From Protonemura montana (taxonomy: Eukaryota > Arthropoda > Insecta > Plecoptera > Nemouridae), in the NCBI GenBank assembly GCA_947568835.1, contig OX387606.1:6324001-6388000 (forward strand): 64,000 nt of DNA, written 5' to 3'. The notes beneath the pieces were generated by a model, which saw nothing but the letters and a program-made list of their open reading frames with translations, was not told the origin of the DNA and did not search any database. Shown here in pieces: positions 20,701 to 32,732 of the stretch. A program made the translations under genes and the position numbers. Every line of letters starts with the position of its first letter. Within the stretch, counting starts at the first letter, position 1.

Positions 20701-21795
20701 AAAGACGTTAATGGTAAGCAAATCTTTACTGTTGTTTGTTCTTGTAAATGGGGGCTTCATGTGTGGTTTTAATTTGAGCTTGGCTAGTACAATTGAGTTG
20801 ACCATATCTGAGAAATAAATAAAGTTAGAAACATTTTAAGATAAATAAAGACTAGTCGTCGTGAGCCAGCCCTCAAAGGTACAAAAGATTTTAAGATATG
20901 AAAGATAACAAGAAAAATGTTATTTGGCTAGATATTAAAGTTCTTAACAGATTTGATTTAGGCAGAGAATAATATTAGGGGTGTAAGTATGCACATTGGT
21001 TAACTGAATTTATGGAATTTAGAAGCTATTATATGTAGTTCAGTTTCTATCATGGATCTTAACCAAAATTCGCAGTGTTTTCAACTTTCAATTCCAGGTC
21101 CGGTTCTGAAAATATTTCTGAAAAAAGAATTTGGTTCTAGTTCCAGTTTTACATATAATATATTTTTCCTTTTCATTCTGTTTGTACAATTTTGAAACAC
21201 AGGCTCCTGTCTCAGTTCCAGGTTTTACATTAACTCATAAAATGTCTGGATTTTGGTAATGATTGATTATCATGGTTAGCTAATAGATAGTTTTGAAACA
21301 GAAAAGGTAACAATAGAAGTATCAGTTCATCCAAGTGCAAGGTTCTGGGCATTATTCCTCTTCAGCAAAATAAAACTGCTCAACGCATAATTTATTGCGA
21401 TAAAGAAACAAGAAACTAGATTAAATTGTCCCGTTCTGATGTGGTTCTATAAAATTCAAATAAACTTAATGGTTCCTGTTCCAGTGCTGTGAAAAATGTT
21501 ATTTGAGATAGGGTAAATACATCTGGACCGCATGTAATTATTCTATGCAAATTTAGATCCTGTGTTATTCAAATTTTGCAATTTTATGAATCGGGTACAG
21601 CAGATATGGTGCCGCCAGTTAGGAATACAAAGCCAAAATGTTGCCAGTTGTTGACAGTTCTGCTTTTTTTTTGTGTTACAGAACCATGAGTGGGTCCGTA
21701 AAGCTGAGCTGGAGAATGTGGACATTGCTGGCTGGGTATGCAAAACAATGGACCTGCTACCCACCACTCCAACAAGAATCGCACCTTGTACCTGA
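17762..21795 (+). CDS. MAP2K1: MAP kinase kinase 1/2 orthologue, MEK (5 exons)
   Basis: Dual-specificity kinase that phosphorylates ERK in the RAF-MEK-ERK cascade; orthologous to both vertebrate MEK1 and MEK2, so the symbol is a family label. Exons: 17762-17877, 18045-18309, 18446-18847, 20339-20713 and 21682-21795, giving 423 aa with canonical junctions. The N-terminus [13 protein letters not shown] resembles an ERK docking site. An export-signal-like helix [13 protein letters not shown] follows. The glycine loop is [11 protein letters not shown], the catalytic Lys is about residue 127, the catalytic loop is HRDVKPSN, then DFG. The activation loop [15 protein letters not shown] keeps both RAF-target serines (about 248 and 252). 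The proline-rich insert [11 protein letters not shown] is shorter than in vertebrates. The end IAPCT is truncated relative to the TPTHAAGV tail of MEK1. An alternative exon 2 acceptor at 18078 would drop 11 residues. Intron 3 holds two repeat copies. Confidence 0.96.
18961..19192 (-). mobile_element. TIR/tRNA-like element, copy B (minus, partial)
   Basis: In MEK intron 3. It reads on the minus strand with the shared CACTAGAATCATAGTGACTG block, the GGAGTAGAACCATGAGGC equivalent, a decayed tRNA-like part, and the right inverted repeat (AACCTCTCAAAAATTGATGC at 18982). Its outer left repeat is missing. Confidence 0.75.
19249..19648 (+). mobile_element. TIR/tRNA-like element, copy C (most complete)
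   Basis: In MEK intron 3, next to copy B in the opposite orientation. The left end (about 19249-19347) and right end (about 19551-19648) are inverted repeats of about 97 bases; by eye they are close to 88% identical, with CAAACACTTGCAATG, GGGTATTTTAT and CCTCTCAAAAATTG blocks. The interior holds AGAGTGACTGTGAGTATTCA and a 73-nt tRNA-like fold. There is no coding capacity, so it is a MITE-like non-autonomous element of unassigned superfamily. Confidence 0.8.
19490..19562 (+). other. tRNA-like domain inside copy C
   Basis: The seven bases TGTCCAA pair with TTGGGCA as an acceptor stem (one G-T pair). Box A-like TAGCTTAATGGTTAGAGC and a perfect box B GGTTCGAGTCC are present. The anticodon stem CACC/GGTG is kept, but the seven-base loop lacks T at position 33, and copies differ in the anticodon. 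It is unlikely to be a working tRNA; it is more likely a pol III promoter module. Confidence 0.6.
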
Positions 21796-23380
21796 CTAGT
21801 CAGCTCGGATTAAACGCACACCTTTGGTTGCGTTTAGCCGGTGTCTCCAGTTTCACCGGCGTTCGCAGCATTACGAGATTTCTATTGTTGTACATTAATG
21901 TCTTTCCACTCGGAGAATCATACCAATCACGGCAGTTGATTTGCCATTTGGATGACCGCTTCAAAAATTAATTAATGTACAACAGAAAGAATTGCATACT
22001 GTTGCATGCAGTGCTTTGCAGATTAAAAAAGAAGTTGAGAGATTACAAGATTTCTATTCCTAAAAATTAGCTTGATACGGTATACCAATACATAAATTTA
22101 ATCGTAATTTTTCTCATTGAATTCTTCATGCAAGGTGGCAATGTATGGCTGTCCATCGATTATTTTTATTATCGAGTCTGCTGGTCTAAAAAATTGTATT
22201 GGTTCAAAATTTGGTCTCTCTGGTTAGCACTTAAATCAGCTAGCGGAGGGAGAAGTGATGCAAACCGAGAAAAATGTGTATAGATAAATACTCTCCATGA
22301 TATTTTTGGTGATTTACTATTTTGGTGAAATTTTAATGTTTGTGCCCTAATAACAAGGTGGTTACAACACTTGCTCAAACAGTGATAAGTCCCTGTTCAC
22401 ATGCACATTTATCGCGCTTTGCTTCCCTTCTGTTTACTAGTGATTTAGGAAATTGTAATTGATACTAATTAATACTATACATATAAAATATGGTTGTGTA
22501 GATGTCGATTGACAGTTTGTCTCAAAATGACGAGTTACACATTTTAAATAAAGTAGTGTTGTGTAAATTTCTAGCCTATCATTTATATTTTATGTCGGTT
22601 GCTCATCACGATAAGACACCAGAAAGACAATGTATTAAGAAATAAAAATCTACACAGATACATACAGAACTCCAGCACTGTATACAATTATTTTACTTCA
22701 CACAAATAATTATTTGCATAGAGAATCAATTCTCTAACATTTGGCTCCTAAACTTACTGGATTTTACTGGTTAGCTGCATCTTAGGTTTATTGGATCTAC
22801 TGGGCCAGTAAGCAAAACTTCCTGGTTCTACCATTCCCTTACCCCAACAATGTACTTGGAAGGAAAAGAAAAAACCATTCTTTTTTCTAAGTTAATAGCG
22901 ATAATAGTATCTGTAGTCTTGGATATTCCAAAACCTACTATCAACGCTACTATCTCTGCAAAAAAAAGTCTACTGGTAGTTACTGGAAGTAATGGAAGCC
23001 AGATAATCCAGTAAGTTTGGGGATGCCACGTACATGTGCCGAGTACTAATGCAATAGCAAATAGGAACAAAAGAAAAAGAGAATGAAGTTGATTTTTAAT
23101 AGTTGTTGACGAAGTTTTTGTTTGTATTACCTATATTTTTAATAGAATACCAGAAAGCCCGGTTTACACGGCATCATTTTACAGACCAAATCAAATGCAA
23201 ATTCTTTAAATATTTCAGCTAAACTAATCTGAAAATGAGATAAAAATGGAGGAGTTTGAAATCATATTTCTTGTTACATTTGAAACCAGAAGGTGCGAGA
23301 TTTGCAGATTCGAGATTACATGCACACAGCCTTTGCACACAGCTCTTTGAATTATAATAGCGGGTAAAACCCGAACTGTC
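21796..23380. other. MEK 3' UTR and MEK/CHAF1A intergenic region
   Basis: Contains a 14-base inverted repeat (TGTTGTACATTAAT near 21887, complement near 21972) about 70 bases apart and an AATAAA at 22547. I see no coding signal in either strand. Confidence 0.5.
22547..22552 (+). terminator. Candidate poly(A) signal for MEK gene
   Basis: AATAAA about 750 bases after the MEK stop. No nearer canonical + strand hexamer stood out. Confidence 0.35.
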
Positions 23381-23560
23381 GCAGGTCGGCCATCATTGCA
23401 GTACTTCCCGCGGTTTTGTTAAGACTTGTTGGTGCCGGGGGGGGGGCCATCGTTTCTCGAATTACCCTTTAATTTGCCTTGATTGTTCATTATTTAGGGG
23501 CTTAATGCTGTTTATGTAATAATAAGTCAACATCTCCAGGCAGAGTCCTGCTGATTTACG
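23381..23560 (+). promoter_or_regulatory. Probable CHAF1A promoter with E2F-like site
   Basis: GC-richer patch just 5' of the CHAF1A start. TTCCCGCGG at 23405-23413 resembles an E2F site, which would suit an S-phase chromatin-assembly gene. A 10-base G run follows at 23437-23446. Confidence 0.35.
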
Positions 23561-26500
23561 ATGAAGAGCCAGGAGATCATTAACATTGGTAAGAAATTAT
23601 CATAGCCTAAAAACCTATCTGCTTTGTCAATCAGGTGTCTCCCAATTGTATTTTGGCACGGAGGCATTTAGAAAAATCCAAAGTGAATAAAATGATTTCT
23701 TGTACATTACTCGTGCCAAATAATAATTAATGCAACATTTTATGATTATCTGTCTCATATTCACCTTGATCACACTCGAGTATTTGTTTAAAAAACATTG
23801 GAATCCTTTGTTCTGTCCACAGATCAGGGTGAGGCAGAAATAACACCTCCTTCACAGAAGAAAATGAAGCAAGCTCGCTTGCCATTCCAGGTCCTAACTC
23901 CAAAGGTAGCAGCGAAAGATCTTCAACCACCTGTTGTTCCCGCCAAACGGCGTAGAATGGCAGATGACACAGACGACGTTCCAGTAGAAAAACTAGTTAA
24001 GAATGATGGTTTTGAATTACGAACAGATTCCAAGGAAAATGTTTGTGATATAGCGGAAGAAAACAAAGAATTTGTTGGAGAGGATAAACGGGTTCTGGCT
24101 GTTAAAGAGTCTGAAGGACCAATATTTGAAAAAAAAATGCATGGTGAGGATTCTGATGACAAAAATACAGTGCAAAATCCTGTTCAAAATAGTGTGGCTA
24201 ATGATAAATCAACTGATGAAAAAGACCTGCCACAGACCAAAGCACCGGATGATGTTATCGACGTGGAAGAATTGGATAATGAGAGTGACGATGAAAATAG
24301 TGCCATGGATGTCTCAAAAGACCCTAAGGATTTTGAGAGCACTCCCAAGCACAATAAATCATTGCTAGACACAGCAGAAAAAGCTTCTTCCCGCAAACTC
24401 ACTCCCCGTCAAATAGAAAAACTTGCTGAACGTGAAAAGTTAAGGGAAGAGAAACTGAGGATTAAACAAGACAGAGAGGATCAGAAAAAAAAGGAAAGGG
24501 AAGAAAAAGAAGACCAAAAGAAAAAAGAACGAGAAGAGAAGGAGGATCAGAAAAAGAGGGAGAGAGAAGAGAAGGAAAAGAAAAAACAATCCGAAATAGA
24601 GTAAGATTAAAAGAATTCTTGTTATTTTTTTCTTGATTTGTAGTAATTGCCCTTCCTATTTTCATTTTGCATGCACCTAAATATTCCTAAACAAGGTAAA
24701 CATGTTTGATCTATTTGCAGGCAAAAAAATGAAGAGAAAAGATTAAGAGATGAAGACAAGCGTAAAAAGGAACTAGCCGAAGAGACCGCAAAAAGCAAAA
24801 CTGCCAAACGATTCACTAGTTTCTTTGTTCCACGTAAATCAGATTCTAACTTTGTAGAAAGTATAATCCCAGCAGCCATTGAAAAAAAAAAAAATTTCAT
24901 GCCATTTCAAATAAAAGGGGACATGCGTTTAGCTCCCCTTGTGAGGAAAAACTTCACCACTAAGTTAGAGATGGACAATGTCGTGAAGGAGCAAGACTCC
25001 TCCAACCTGTACCTTGCCCAACTTAAACGTAGGGAAATCACTACTAGTGGAAAAACTTGGCCATTAACAGACTTGAAAAATGAAGTAGTTATTCTTGAAG
25101 CGGACGACAAAGTATCAGAGCCGTCAAATGACGACATGATCCTTGAACCGGAACAAGTCAACAGCAATCTTCGAGTTAAGCTGCTGCAATTCCACCAAAA
25201 TCGGCGTCCTCCGTACTGGGGCACATGGCGCAAGAAAAGCACTCTCATTCGACCAACTGCGCCATTTACGAAAGACTCTGGACTCCTAGATTACGAGGTG
25301 GATTCGGATGACGAGTGGGAGGAGGAAGAGCCAGGAGAGTCGATCCACGGAACTGATGACGAGAAGGAATCTGTTGACGACTATGAGATTGACAACGAGT
25401 TCTTTGTGCCGCACGGCTATCTCAGTGACGAGGAAGAAGAAGAAGGGAACGAGGTCATGTCTCCTGAGACGCAGAAAGCCAAACTGAAGTTCCTTGAGCT
25501 TGAGTTTGAGGAGGAGATGAAACATAAGACGGAACGTATCAAGCCGAGGCTGCTGGGCTGCTTTTGGGCTTCCAACTATAAGGATATTGGTAATTTTTGT
25601 ATTCAAAGTAGTAATTGGGAACAAGGTAACAGGTTCCCATGGATTTTCTGGGGGAAGACTCAGGGGGTTTAGTTTAATTGTTTATTGGTTGCCTCTGTTG
25701 GAAAGATCTGTAAGTATGTAAAAGCCATAAGAGTGGACACATAACGTATTATCAGTACGTAGACCCTGTTGGATTTATTTCTGTATTTCAAATCTGCCTC
25801 ATTCTCGGCCCGTCAGTCGTTAAAATACAGCCTCAATCCTTATGCATTGCAGTTTGTGGCCCTAGCTTTTAGCCACTGTGATCGCTTTCTTGATCCAGCA
25901 TTTGTTTATTAGCAGCAAATGTCATCAGCTGTCACTTTCTGCATTTCAGACTTGGTCATTAGATTTCTTGAAAGTGCCATTTAAAAGTCTGCAAAGCTGT
26001 TAATCCCCTTGTCTAAATGTTAATAATGCTAACCATTCTTGAAAGGGTTGAATGAATTATTTAATTTACATCTAACTACGATTAACTAAAAATGTGTCCT
26101 GCCTTGACTTTTGATTTTGAATTTGGATTTGGCAAGCACGTTGTCTTTGACAACCAAATGCGAACAGGCTCACATGTGTGTTTACAGCCCGTGCTTTTCA
26201 TTATGTAGACTGTGCCATACTGGCTAGAAAACATTCCGAAAGTGTCGTAAGAGCTACAGTCTTGGCAGATTTTTTCGACTGGCATCTGCAATTTGAGATT
26301 CCATTGAAAGATCTTTGAATTCTACAGAAAATAGACTAAACCTTTATGACGGTGTTTGCTTTAGGCCAACTGCTGTAAAGTACCATTCCATCACTGGACA
26401 AGCAAGACAAAGACTCGATATTACTATCCTAAACAATTTTTTTTTCTAATGTTTGTTTTTGGCTGCACCAATTTGTATAAAATTTTAGGGACACCTTCAA

Positions 26501-28104
26501 AATCCTAGATCTGTTCCGTTATTGCAAACAACTGAAATTTTTTAAATCAATTTAAAAAACATTTTTGCAAAATTAATCAACATTTGGTAGAAATTTTAAG
26601 ATTGTCTATTCTTGCATCCTTGTATTATTTGTATTTTGTAAATGTTTTTTTGGCCCTTTTTAAGCAATATTCAACATAGGATCGATTTCAAATACATTTC
26701 TTTACTGCTAGATAAAAAATACAAATAATAGTTTGGTTAAAAACTTGCTCTGTGAAAAGATAGAGTGGGAATGGCTATCCAACCTCTTGTTCTTTGACGC
26801 GACACGTGTTTGCCTAGTCCACACATGTGACTGTTTTGATACACATTCAAGGCAATTTTATTTGTGTGAGGCTGAAGGCATCTAATACTGTTTTGTCAAT
26901 ATAATCAAAAGCTGATTCTATGCATGCTTGCTCAATGCTGGCAGATTAAACAATTATTAATTATTAAACAAAGTAGGCAGAGGATAAAACCTTCATTATC
27001 TGAAACATCTAAGATCACCTAACGATATCTATCGAAGCTACCTTTTTCTAATTAAACGTATGCCTCATTACAGCCGGCACGCAGCTAATGAAGCTTTTGG
27101 ACTCTCGTCGAGTCGTCTACCGCAACGAGCCGATCCAGTTCCCGACGACGACAACGAGCTTCGCGCCTAAAAGTCCCGGCTTAAACTCGGTTGGTGCTAG
27201 CCCGCATACCGTTCCTTGGGTCAAGAAAATCAAGCTACCAGCCGAAGCGATCCCTGATTTGATCACGCTCATTCACGGCAACACCAACGCCTGCTCGTTC
27301 CTCATCAAAGAATTCGCCGTCTACTGGGGAAACCGGCACTCTAAGGCAGGGACAGAAACGAAATCCGATGCTGTGCCTCCTTCGCCGGGCGTTCTCTCGC
27401 AGAAGAGTGTGTCGAACAAAATCAAAGAGCTGGCCAATTGGATGCCGTGCTTGGACGAGGGTCCCATGTCTGGTCGGATGTGCTGGTATGTTTCACATGA
27501 GCTTCGGTCGAGTTTTGGACTTGGCGACCTCCAAGTGCCCAACACGTGGACGTATTCACTGAAACGTCGGCGCTCGAAGAATAAGGTCGGGGGAGATGTG
27601 GGCTGTACAGGACCGAGCCCCGCGACTTCCCTAAAACACGTGCCGCTTATCACGAACTTCACCAAGACTGTGACGCAGGAGGAGAAACAGATGCAGTTCC
27701 AAGCGGTTGCATCTGGATTGTGTGTGGTCCCTGCACTTCCTGTGGCAGGGCCAAGAAAATCTCTGATAACTAATTTCACAAAGGTGTTGTCTCAAGAAGA
27801 CAGAGAAAACCAAATGAAAACTGCTGCCCACTCTGGCCAAGTGTCCGATTCAGGAATCAAGAGTCCTGCGGTAGCGACATTGGTTCCCAGGAAGAGGGCG
27901 CCGATCTTGTTTTCTGTTCCGAGGGGTCATGACATTACAAAGGTCATTGATTTAGCTGACAGTAAAATCCCACCTCCAAGCGTTCCTTTGCGCGGTGTTG
28001 GGGAACCAAACACTTCTAAAAACTTGGGTGAAGTTGAGAAAAAAAATCCTTCAAATACGGTTGAAGCCATGGATACCAGTGAGGATATAATTACGATAGA
28101 CTAA
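23561..28104 (+). CDS. CHAF1A: Chromatin assembly factor 1 large subunit, CAF-1 p150 (4 exons)
   Basis: Largest subunit of CAF-1, which deposits H3-H4 on newly replicated DNA and is brought to forks by PCNA. Exons: 23561-23588, 23823-24600, 24721-25589 and 27074-28104, phases 1, 2 and 1 with GT-AG ends, giving 901 aa (human 956). A PCNA-binding motif, KKMKQARLPF, lies at residues 22-31, matching the N-terminal PIP-like motif of vertebrates. An acidic linker is followed by the highly charged KER region (about 205-310, tandem EEKEDQKKKERE-like units). TAKRFTSFFVPR is a second PIP-like candidate. LLQFHQNRRPPYWGTWRKKS and the acidic ED region LLDYEVDSDDEWEEEEPGES, then EFFVPHGYLSDEE, bind histones and p60. 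The C-terminal winged-helix part has MCWYVS. LITNFTK occurs twice near the end. The 1.48-kb intron 3 could hide a further small exon. Confidence 0.96.
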
Positions 28105-28249
28105 CATACCGAATGAACATTTTAATCGTGTACATGTTGCTGTTATAGTACCTAGCTACAATGGTATTTTTACTATTGCTTTAAAATATATGTTAATGAA
28201 AATAACAAGTTGGTGTGTTACAAATATCCAAAAATGAATTAGGCTTACA

Positions 28250-28255
28250 ATTAAA
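28250..28255 (+). terminator. Candidate poly(A) signal for CHAF1A
   Basis: ATTAAA variant hexamer about 146 bases after the stop codon. Confidence 0.35.
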
Positions 28256-30235
28256 GTTCATGCATCGTGCATGGTCGTGCAGAGTGGTTAATCCGCTACA
28301 AACCAAGGTGCCGACCTGAAAGCGTTTTTAGTTGAGAGCCTTGAACCCATCTACAACCAAACTAGCTGTCAATATATATATTCACATTAACCAGCCTATT
28401 TATCCACTAAACAGGTCGGCAAGGTTAGCTGCAATGATTTATGTTTGCTGTTCTAGTCTGACTAGCTCCCTCTAATGAAAAAAATTGCCCCATTTCTGAG
28501 ATAAGTCTGAGAATGTTACTTCTGAGATTAGTTCTTTAATTTACCTCTTGTAAATGTAATTTACCTGTAATTTACCTTTTGTAGCATAATCATTGATCAT
28601 TGAATTTGGCATATGGCACAGTCGTCGATATATCCGAGGCTAAGATCGTTGTAGATGGGCATTTAGTCTGTACTTTTTCTTCGTTTTCGAATGTAAATTA
28701 TTAATAGTACCTAGTACAGCGTATTGGCATATAATCTGTTGACATTATGGCGCTATTATATCGCACTCTATTATAGTTGAAATTTGAGATTTAGTTTTTT
28801 CTTTGGTGGGTGCAGGTTCTTTGTTATTAAAATTCTGTGCCCAGGCAAGTTTTTTTTTTAATTAATCCTCTCACCTCACCCCTCTTTTGAAATATCCTTG
28901 CATCATTATCTTAATGTCAAAGATGTTACTACCTTTATTATTAACAACACTATAACCGTCTCAAAAATTGATGCCCAAACGCGGACTGTCCGCGTTTGCG
29001 TCTAAAATGTGTTCCCCACCATAGCAAGTGGAAGAAAGTACTTTCTTGTCGGATTTCTGCTAGGGTGTGGAAGTAGAACTTGTCAGAACAATATAATGTT
29101 CCATTTAAATGGACTTGAAACGAATACTCCATATATATCTTAGAAACCGGAACGCAAACTGATATTGATATGGGTTTGTAGAAATATTACAGAGTGCTCT
29201 GATTTGAAATGTTTAAACATATATCTTTTTATAATTTGTGTTACATTTACCACTAGGTCAGAAAGTCAGATTTTGGTACAAATTTAAGTTAAGAACAAGT
29301 GTTATCTTTTACTGCATATGTTGTGCACTTACAATGAAGTTTGTATGGCATGGTGAGCGAACTGAGCCAGGGGTCTCTTTGCCCAAGGTTGGCAAATTGT
29401 ATGGACAAAAAATTAGTGTTGAAACTGAGAGAAAGTTTAGATGAGTTCAAGACAGGCTTCCAGAAACTGTAGGTGCTCATCAAAGGATAAAAACCGCTTG
29501 TGGGGTAAGACCACTTCTGATTGGGGACGTGGCAGATTCAGTTAGCCACTCAGATTTGTAGTTTCATTAACCTGTAGGGAATCGTTGAAATAATTTTTTT
29601 AAATTTCTGCTGAAATAATTAACTTTCTGGGTTAGGCTAGGAATGAGGAAATTGGAGAAATTAATAAGAGAAATTTGGGAAATTAAAATATTTGAAATTT
29701 TTTGGAACCAAGCCTACCATTAGTGTTGTGATGATAGAGTAAATAGTAGATACAAACTTAATTTTGATTGTTCAGAAAATTTTTCTTCAAATGTTTACTC
29801 TGTCTTATATATTGTCATTAACTTGGTTTGAAATATGCATTGTCATGTCAGCAAATAGGGGAAAATAATTAGCTGTGTTGAACTAAAATGAAATCTTTCC
29901 AAAACATATTCGAATCTTTGTTAGGTGTGGTTTTCAGGAAAGAGCAGTGGTTTGTCTGAAAAAATTGGTCTTTAGGATATTTTAATCTATTTTAGGATTT
30001 CTGTCAGGGTTTCAAAAAGCAGGTCAAGTAATTTGTGAAATTTACAAAAACATCGGAGATTAAAATTTTTCAAAGGTTTTCTGAGCTGGCGGTTAGTACG
30101 TTGTGGTTTTGGTAGGAAGCTGTGTAGGATTTGTGACTTGGTTTTCTGATGTTACAGCGGAACTTCTCGTTTTGACAGGTCAGGAGGAAAAATTGCAACA
30201 TCACAAGCTAGAGACAATTGATCAAATCACACAAT
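28256..30235. other. Gene-free stretch after CHAF1A
   Basis: AT-rich sequence with no recognised gene. Bases 28270-28330 weakly resemble a tRNA-Ser-derived SINE head (GTCGTGCAGAGTGGTTAA). A solo repeat end lies at 28936 and a 9-bp palindrome at 28977-28997. Confidence 0.5.
28936..28982 (-). mobile_element. TIR/tRNA-like element, solo end (copy D)
   Basis: About 47 bases matching only the terminal repeat (ACCGTCTCAAAAATTGATGC plus CCAAAC) of the family seen at 19.3 and 52.1 kb. It runs directly into the palindrome AAACGCGGA-CTG-TCCGCGTTT. Confidence 0.65.
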
Positions 30236-30510
30236 GAAAAGTAACTATATATATTAATTAATTAATTATTTATATTAAAAAAATGAAAAAATACAAATGA
30301 AATAAATATAAAGAAATAATATATAAATATATGATAAGAAATAAAAGAAAAAATAATACAATAAAAGAAAAAAAATATCTAATACATTAATTTAATTTAA
30401 ATTAAATTAAAAATATATTTAATTTGTATTATTATTATGTCTTAATTAATGTATAATAAAATCATTGTTAATTATCATAATCATAATTAATAAAATCATA
30501 TTCATAATAT
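30236..30510. repeat. AT-rich low-complexity tract
   Basis: About 275 bases that are almost entirely A and T with irregular AAATA/TAATT units. Confidence 0.85.
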
Positions 30511-30717
30511 AATTGATCAGTGAGAGGGCACACAACGTTTTTGAAGCAATTTTGAACAGCTACATCGGCTACATCAAAATCATGTATCTAAGTTGTCGGC
30601 CAGTGGCATGGCTTGCTGACAAGAGTGCGCACGGTTTTCGAACTTTCGAATTTTGTCATTCGAAAATCATGTAGCAACTGATAAGGTATACAGATATGTC
30701 AAAACTAGGGGTAATAA

Positions 30718-30731
30718 CCCCCCCCCCCCCC
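30718..30731. repeat. C14 homopolymer
   Basis: Uninterrupted run of 14 C, one of eight G/C runs of 10 or more in this window. Confidence 0.95.
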
Positions 30732-31642
30732 ACATACCCTCCCTCATACGAACTTAAATTGTCGTTGGACTAGTTATTAGCCATTAGTTGGTCGTAACTA
30801 CCATTGGGTTTGGTATAGATCCTACTGTCGCACTGGTTATTACCCAGTTTAACCCACCGCATATCTTAAGGTCACCACAATTTAATATCTTGTTATCGAT
30901 AGTTGCCGCGTTTCTTTACAAGCTTTCTGTTGCCTTGTAAGTCTCGACTACCCCAAAATTATTGTTTGTTGCTGACGGAAGTCTTAAATAATTTCTCTAT
31001 CAAAATCAAGAAGTTATGCTCTTAAATTATTGTGGCAAAGTGAGATATCTATCAAGTGTTGGCCAAGCATTATGGGGGCTCGTGTGATTCATCTGTTTTT
31101 CTGAAGCTATATCAGGTAAGAAGACGTCTGCACCTTCACCTACTGTTATAATTGCATGTAATTATTACAAGCATTGACCACAACCGCAACACGATGTTAT
31201 CAACAGCAAATCAGTCTGGTTTTCGCGTTTGGTTGCCCTGACAGGTATTACTTCACCGAAATAAATCTGAACAGAACTGAGAATACCTTTATGATTTTGT
31301 GTAATCATATTGAGCGGATATCAATGAGTAATGACCAACATTTGATCATATGACAAATAAACGTTGTACGCTACTTAAGAATTTAGCACCGACACTGGCA
31401 ATTTTAGGCGAACCTATTTAAAAATATGTAACGCAGTACTACGAGAAGTGAGGCAATCCATACCCCATGCGCTGCATTGCGCATGGATAACCAAGGAAAC
31501 AAGGATGCTTTCTAAGACTACTTTATGACAACTTCAGTAGTCATCCAACTATACACAAGCTTGCAATAAAATTGATGGCAAAATCAAAGAGTAATGTCCT
31601 GAGATGAAATTTGACCTCTGGTTATAGGATTTACTCTCGAAA

Positions 31643-32032
31643 TGCGCTGAGTCAGGTATTGAATGGGTGACCCTGACCATTATACACATGACGAGTTCTG
31701 TTCGGGAGAGAGGTTGGAGGGATGAAATTTAGTACAGCAACTTCATTCGCCTTGCTTATCAACCTCTCGACAGCATGGAAATGTGGAGGAATCCTGCTGT
31801 TCGAGTTGTACCGTCCTTCGGAAGGGACGTGAAGCCGGTGGTCCCCTTGGTGCTTTTCGACAGGAGTAGGCTACGTGCCGGCACCGGGTTTCCCCTCCTC
31901 CCTTCTAGGCTAGGTTAGGTTCATCATCATCCTCATCATCATCTACTCATTCACCGACGCCATTAGACAAGTGCCGCAGGGCCAGTTGTCAAAACAGTGC
32001 GTCGTTAAACACCACAAATAATAATAATAATA
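31643..32032 (+). mobile_element. 5S rRNA-derived SINE, copy 2 (5'-truncated, with TSD)
   Basis: It begins inside the 5S-like region (GTCAGGTATTGAATGGGTGA). The body has CCTTCGGAAGGGACGTGAAG and GCCGGCACCGGGTTTCCCCT, similar to the central domain of Deu-type SINEs. The tail is TAGGCTAGGTTAGGTT, CATCATC units, CGACGCCATTAGAC and (AAT)n. It is bounded by the 12-base direct repeat TTACTCTCGAAA at 31631-31642 and 32033-32044, a target-site duplication, so this is a real insertion. Confidence 0.88.
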
Positions 32033-32122
32033 TTACTCTCGAAAAAATTAAACCAAATGTAGAGTGGATCAGCAAAAGGGCCAACAAACACACAGAAACT
32101 GTAATTTGGGGTGCATTTACAG

Positions 32123-32141
32123 CCCCCCCCCCCCCCCCCCC
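32123..32141. repeat. C19 homopolymer
   Basis: Uninterrupted run of 19 C, about 140 bases from a G15 run. Confidence 0.95.
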
Positions 32142-32732
32142 AAACGGCCATCCTTGCACAAGTCTATGCAGATGCAAACCGACACCACAAAAATCCTCCA
32201 AATTCCAAAGAATTTATACGACGTCGTCGCACTCTTCAACCAATGATGTGTATATCCTATATGGCATGTGAAGGGGGAGAGTGGGGGGGGGGGGGGGAGG
32301 AACAGGAAGAATTCCCTAGGGATTCGGGGTGAAGTATATCGGCTGGTGTCGGCTGGGTTTTCGAATAGCAAGTCAAAGGGATGGTAATGAGGTACGATCA
32401 CAGTCGCTTCGACGAGGACTAGATGTGCCACACCGCGCGAGGTGCAGGAGTTTATCGGGCCGTATCTCGCGCGCGAGTTGTGTGCCCTCTCATGACGCTC
32501 CCCTGGGTCATTGCCGATTCACCACCTTTGTGATATTACCGGCACGACGCACGACGCTTAGCGATTTGGCTGCTAGGGGATGCAATTTTGAGGCTTCGCT
32601 GCCGACAATTGTGATGCCGTTTTGTGTGAAAGAGTCAATTTTCTCTTTACCATCGTGTGCTCGTTAGAGAGGACATCACAATTGTCGTTATGAACAGATG
32701 CGAAGACGGATGAGTTTTCAGTATAATACATA
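32142..32732. other. GC-richer stretch, no gene recognised
   Basis: Holds a G15 run (32283-32297) and a 112-codon + strand open frame (32329-32667) with no recognisable domain. CpG is common near 32440-32570, which may explain the open frame. Confidence 0.4.
32283..32297. repeat. G15 homopolymer
   Basis: Uninterrupted run of 15 G. Confidence 0.95.

Noticed and set aside
28270-28345. tRNA-Ser gene or tRNA-derived SINE head
   Set aside because: GTCGTGCAGAGTGGTTAA is suggestive, but no box B follows at the right distance and no second copy was found.
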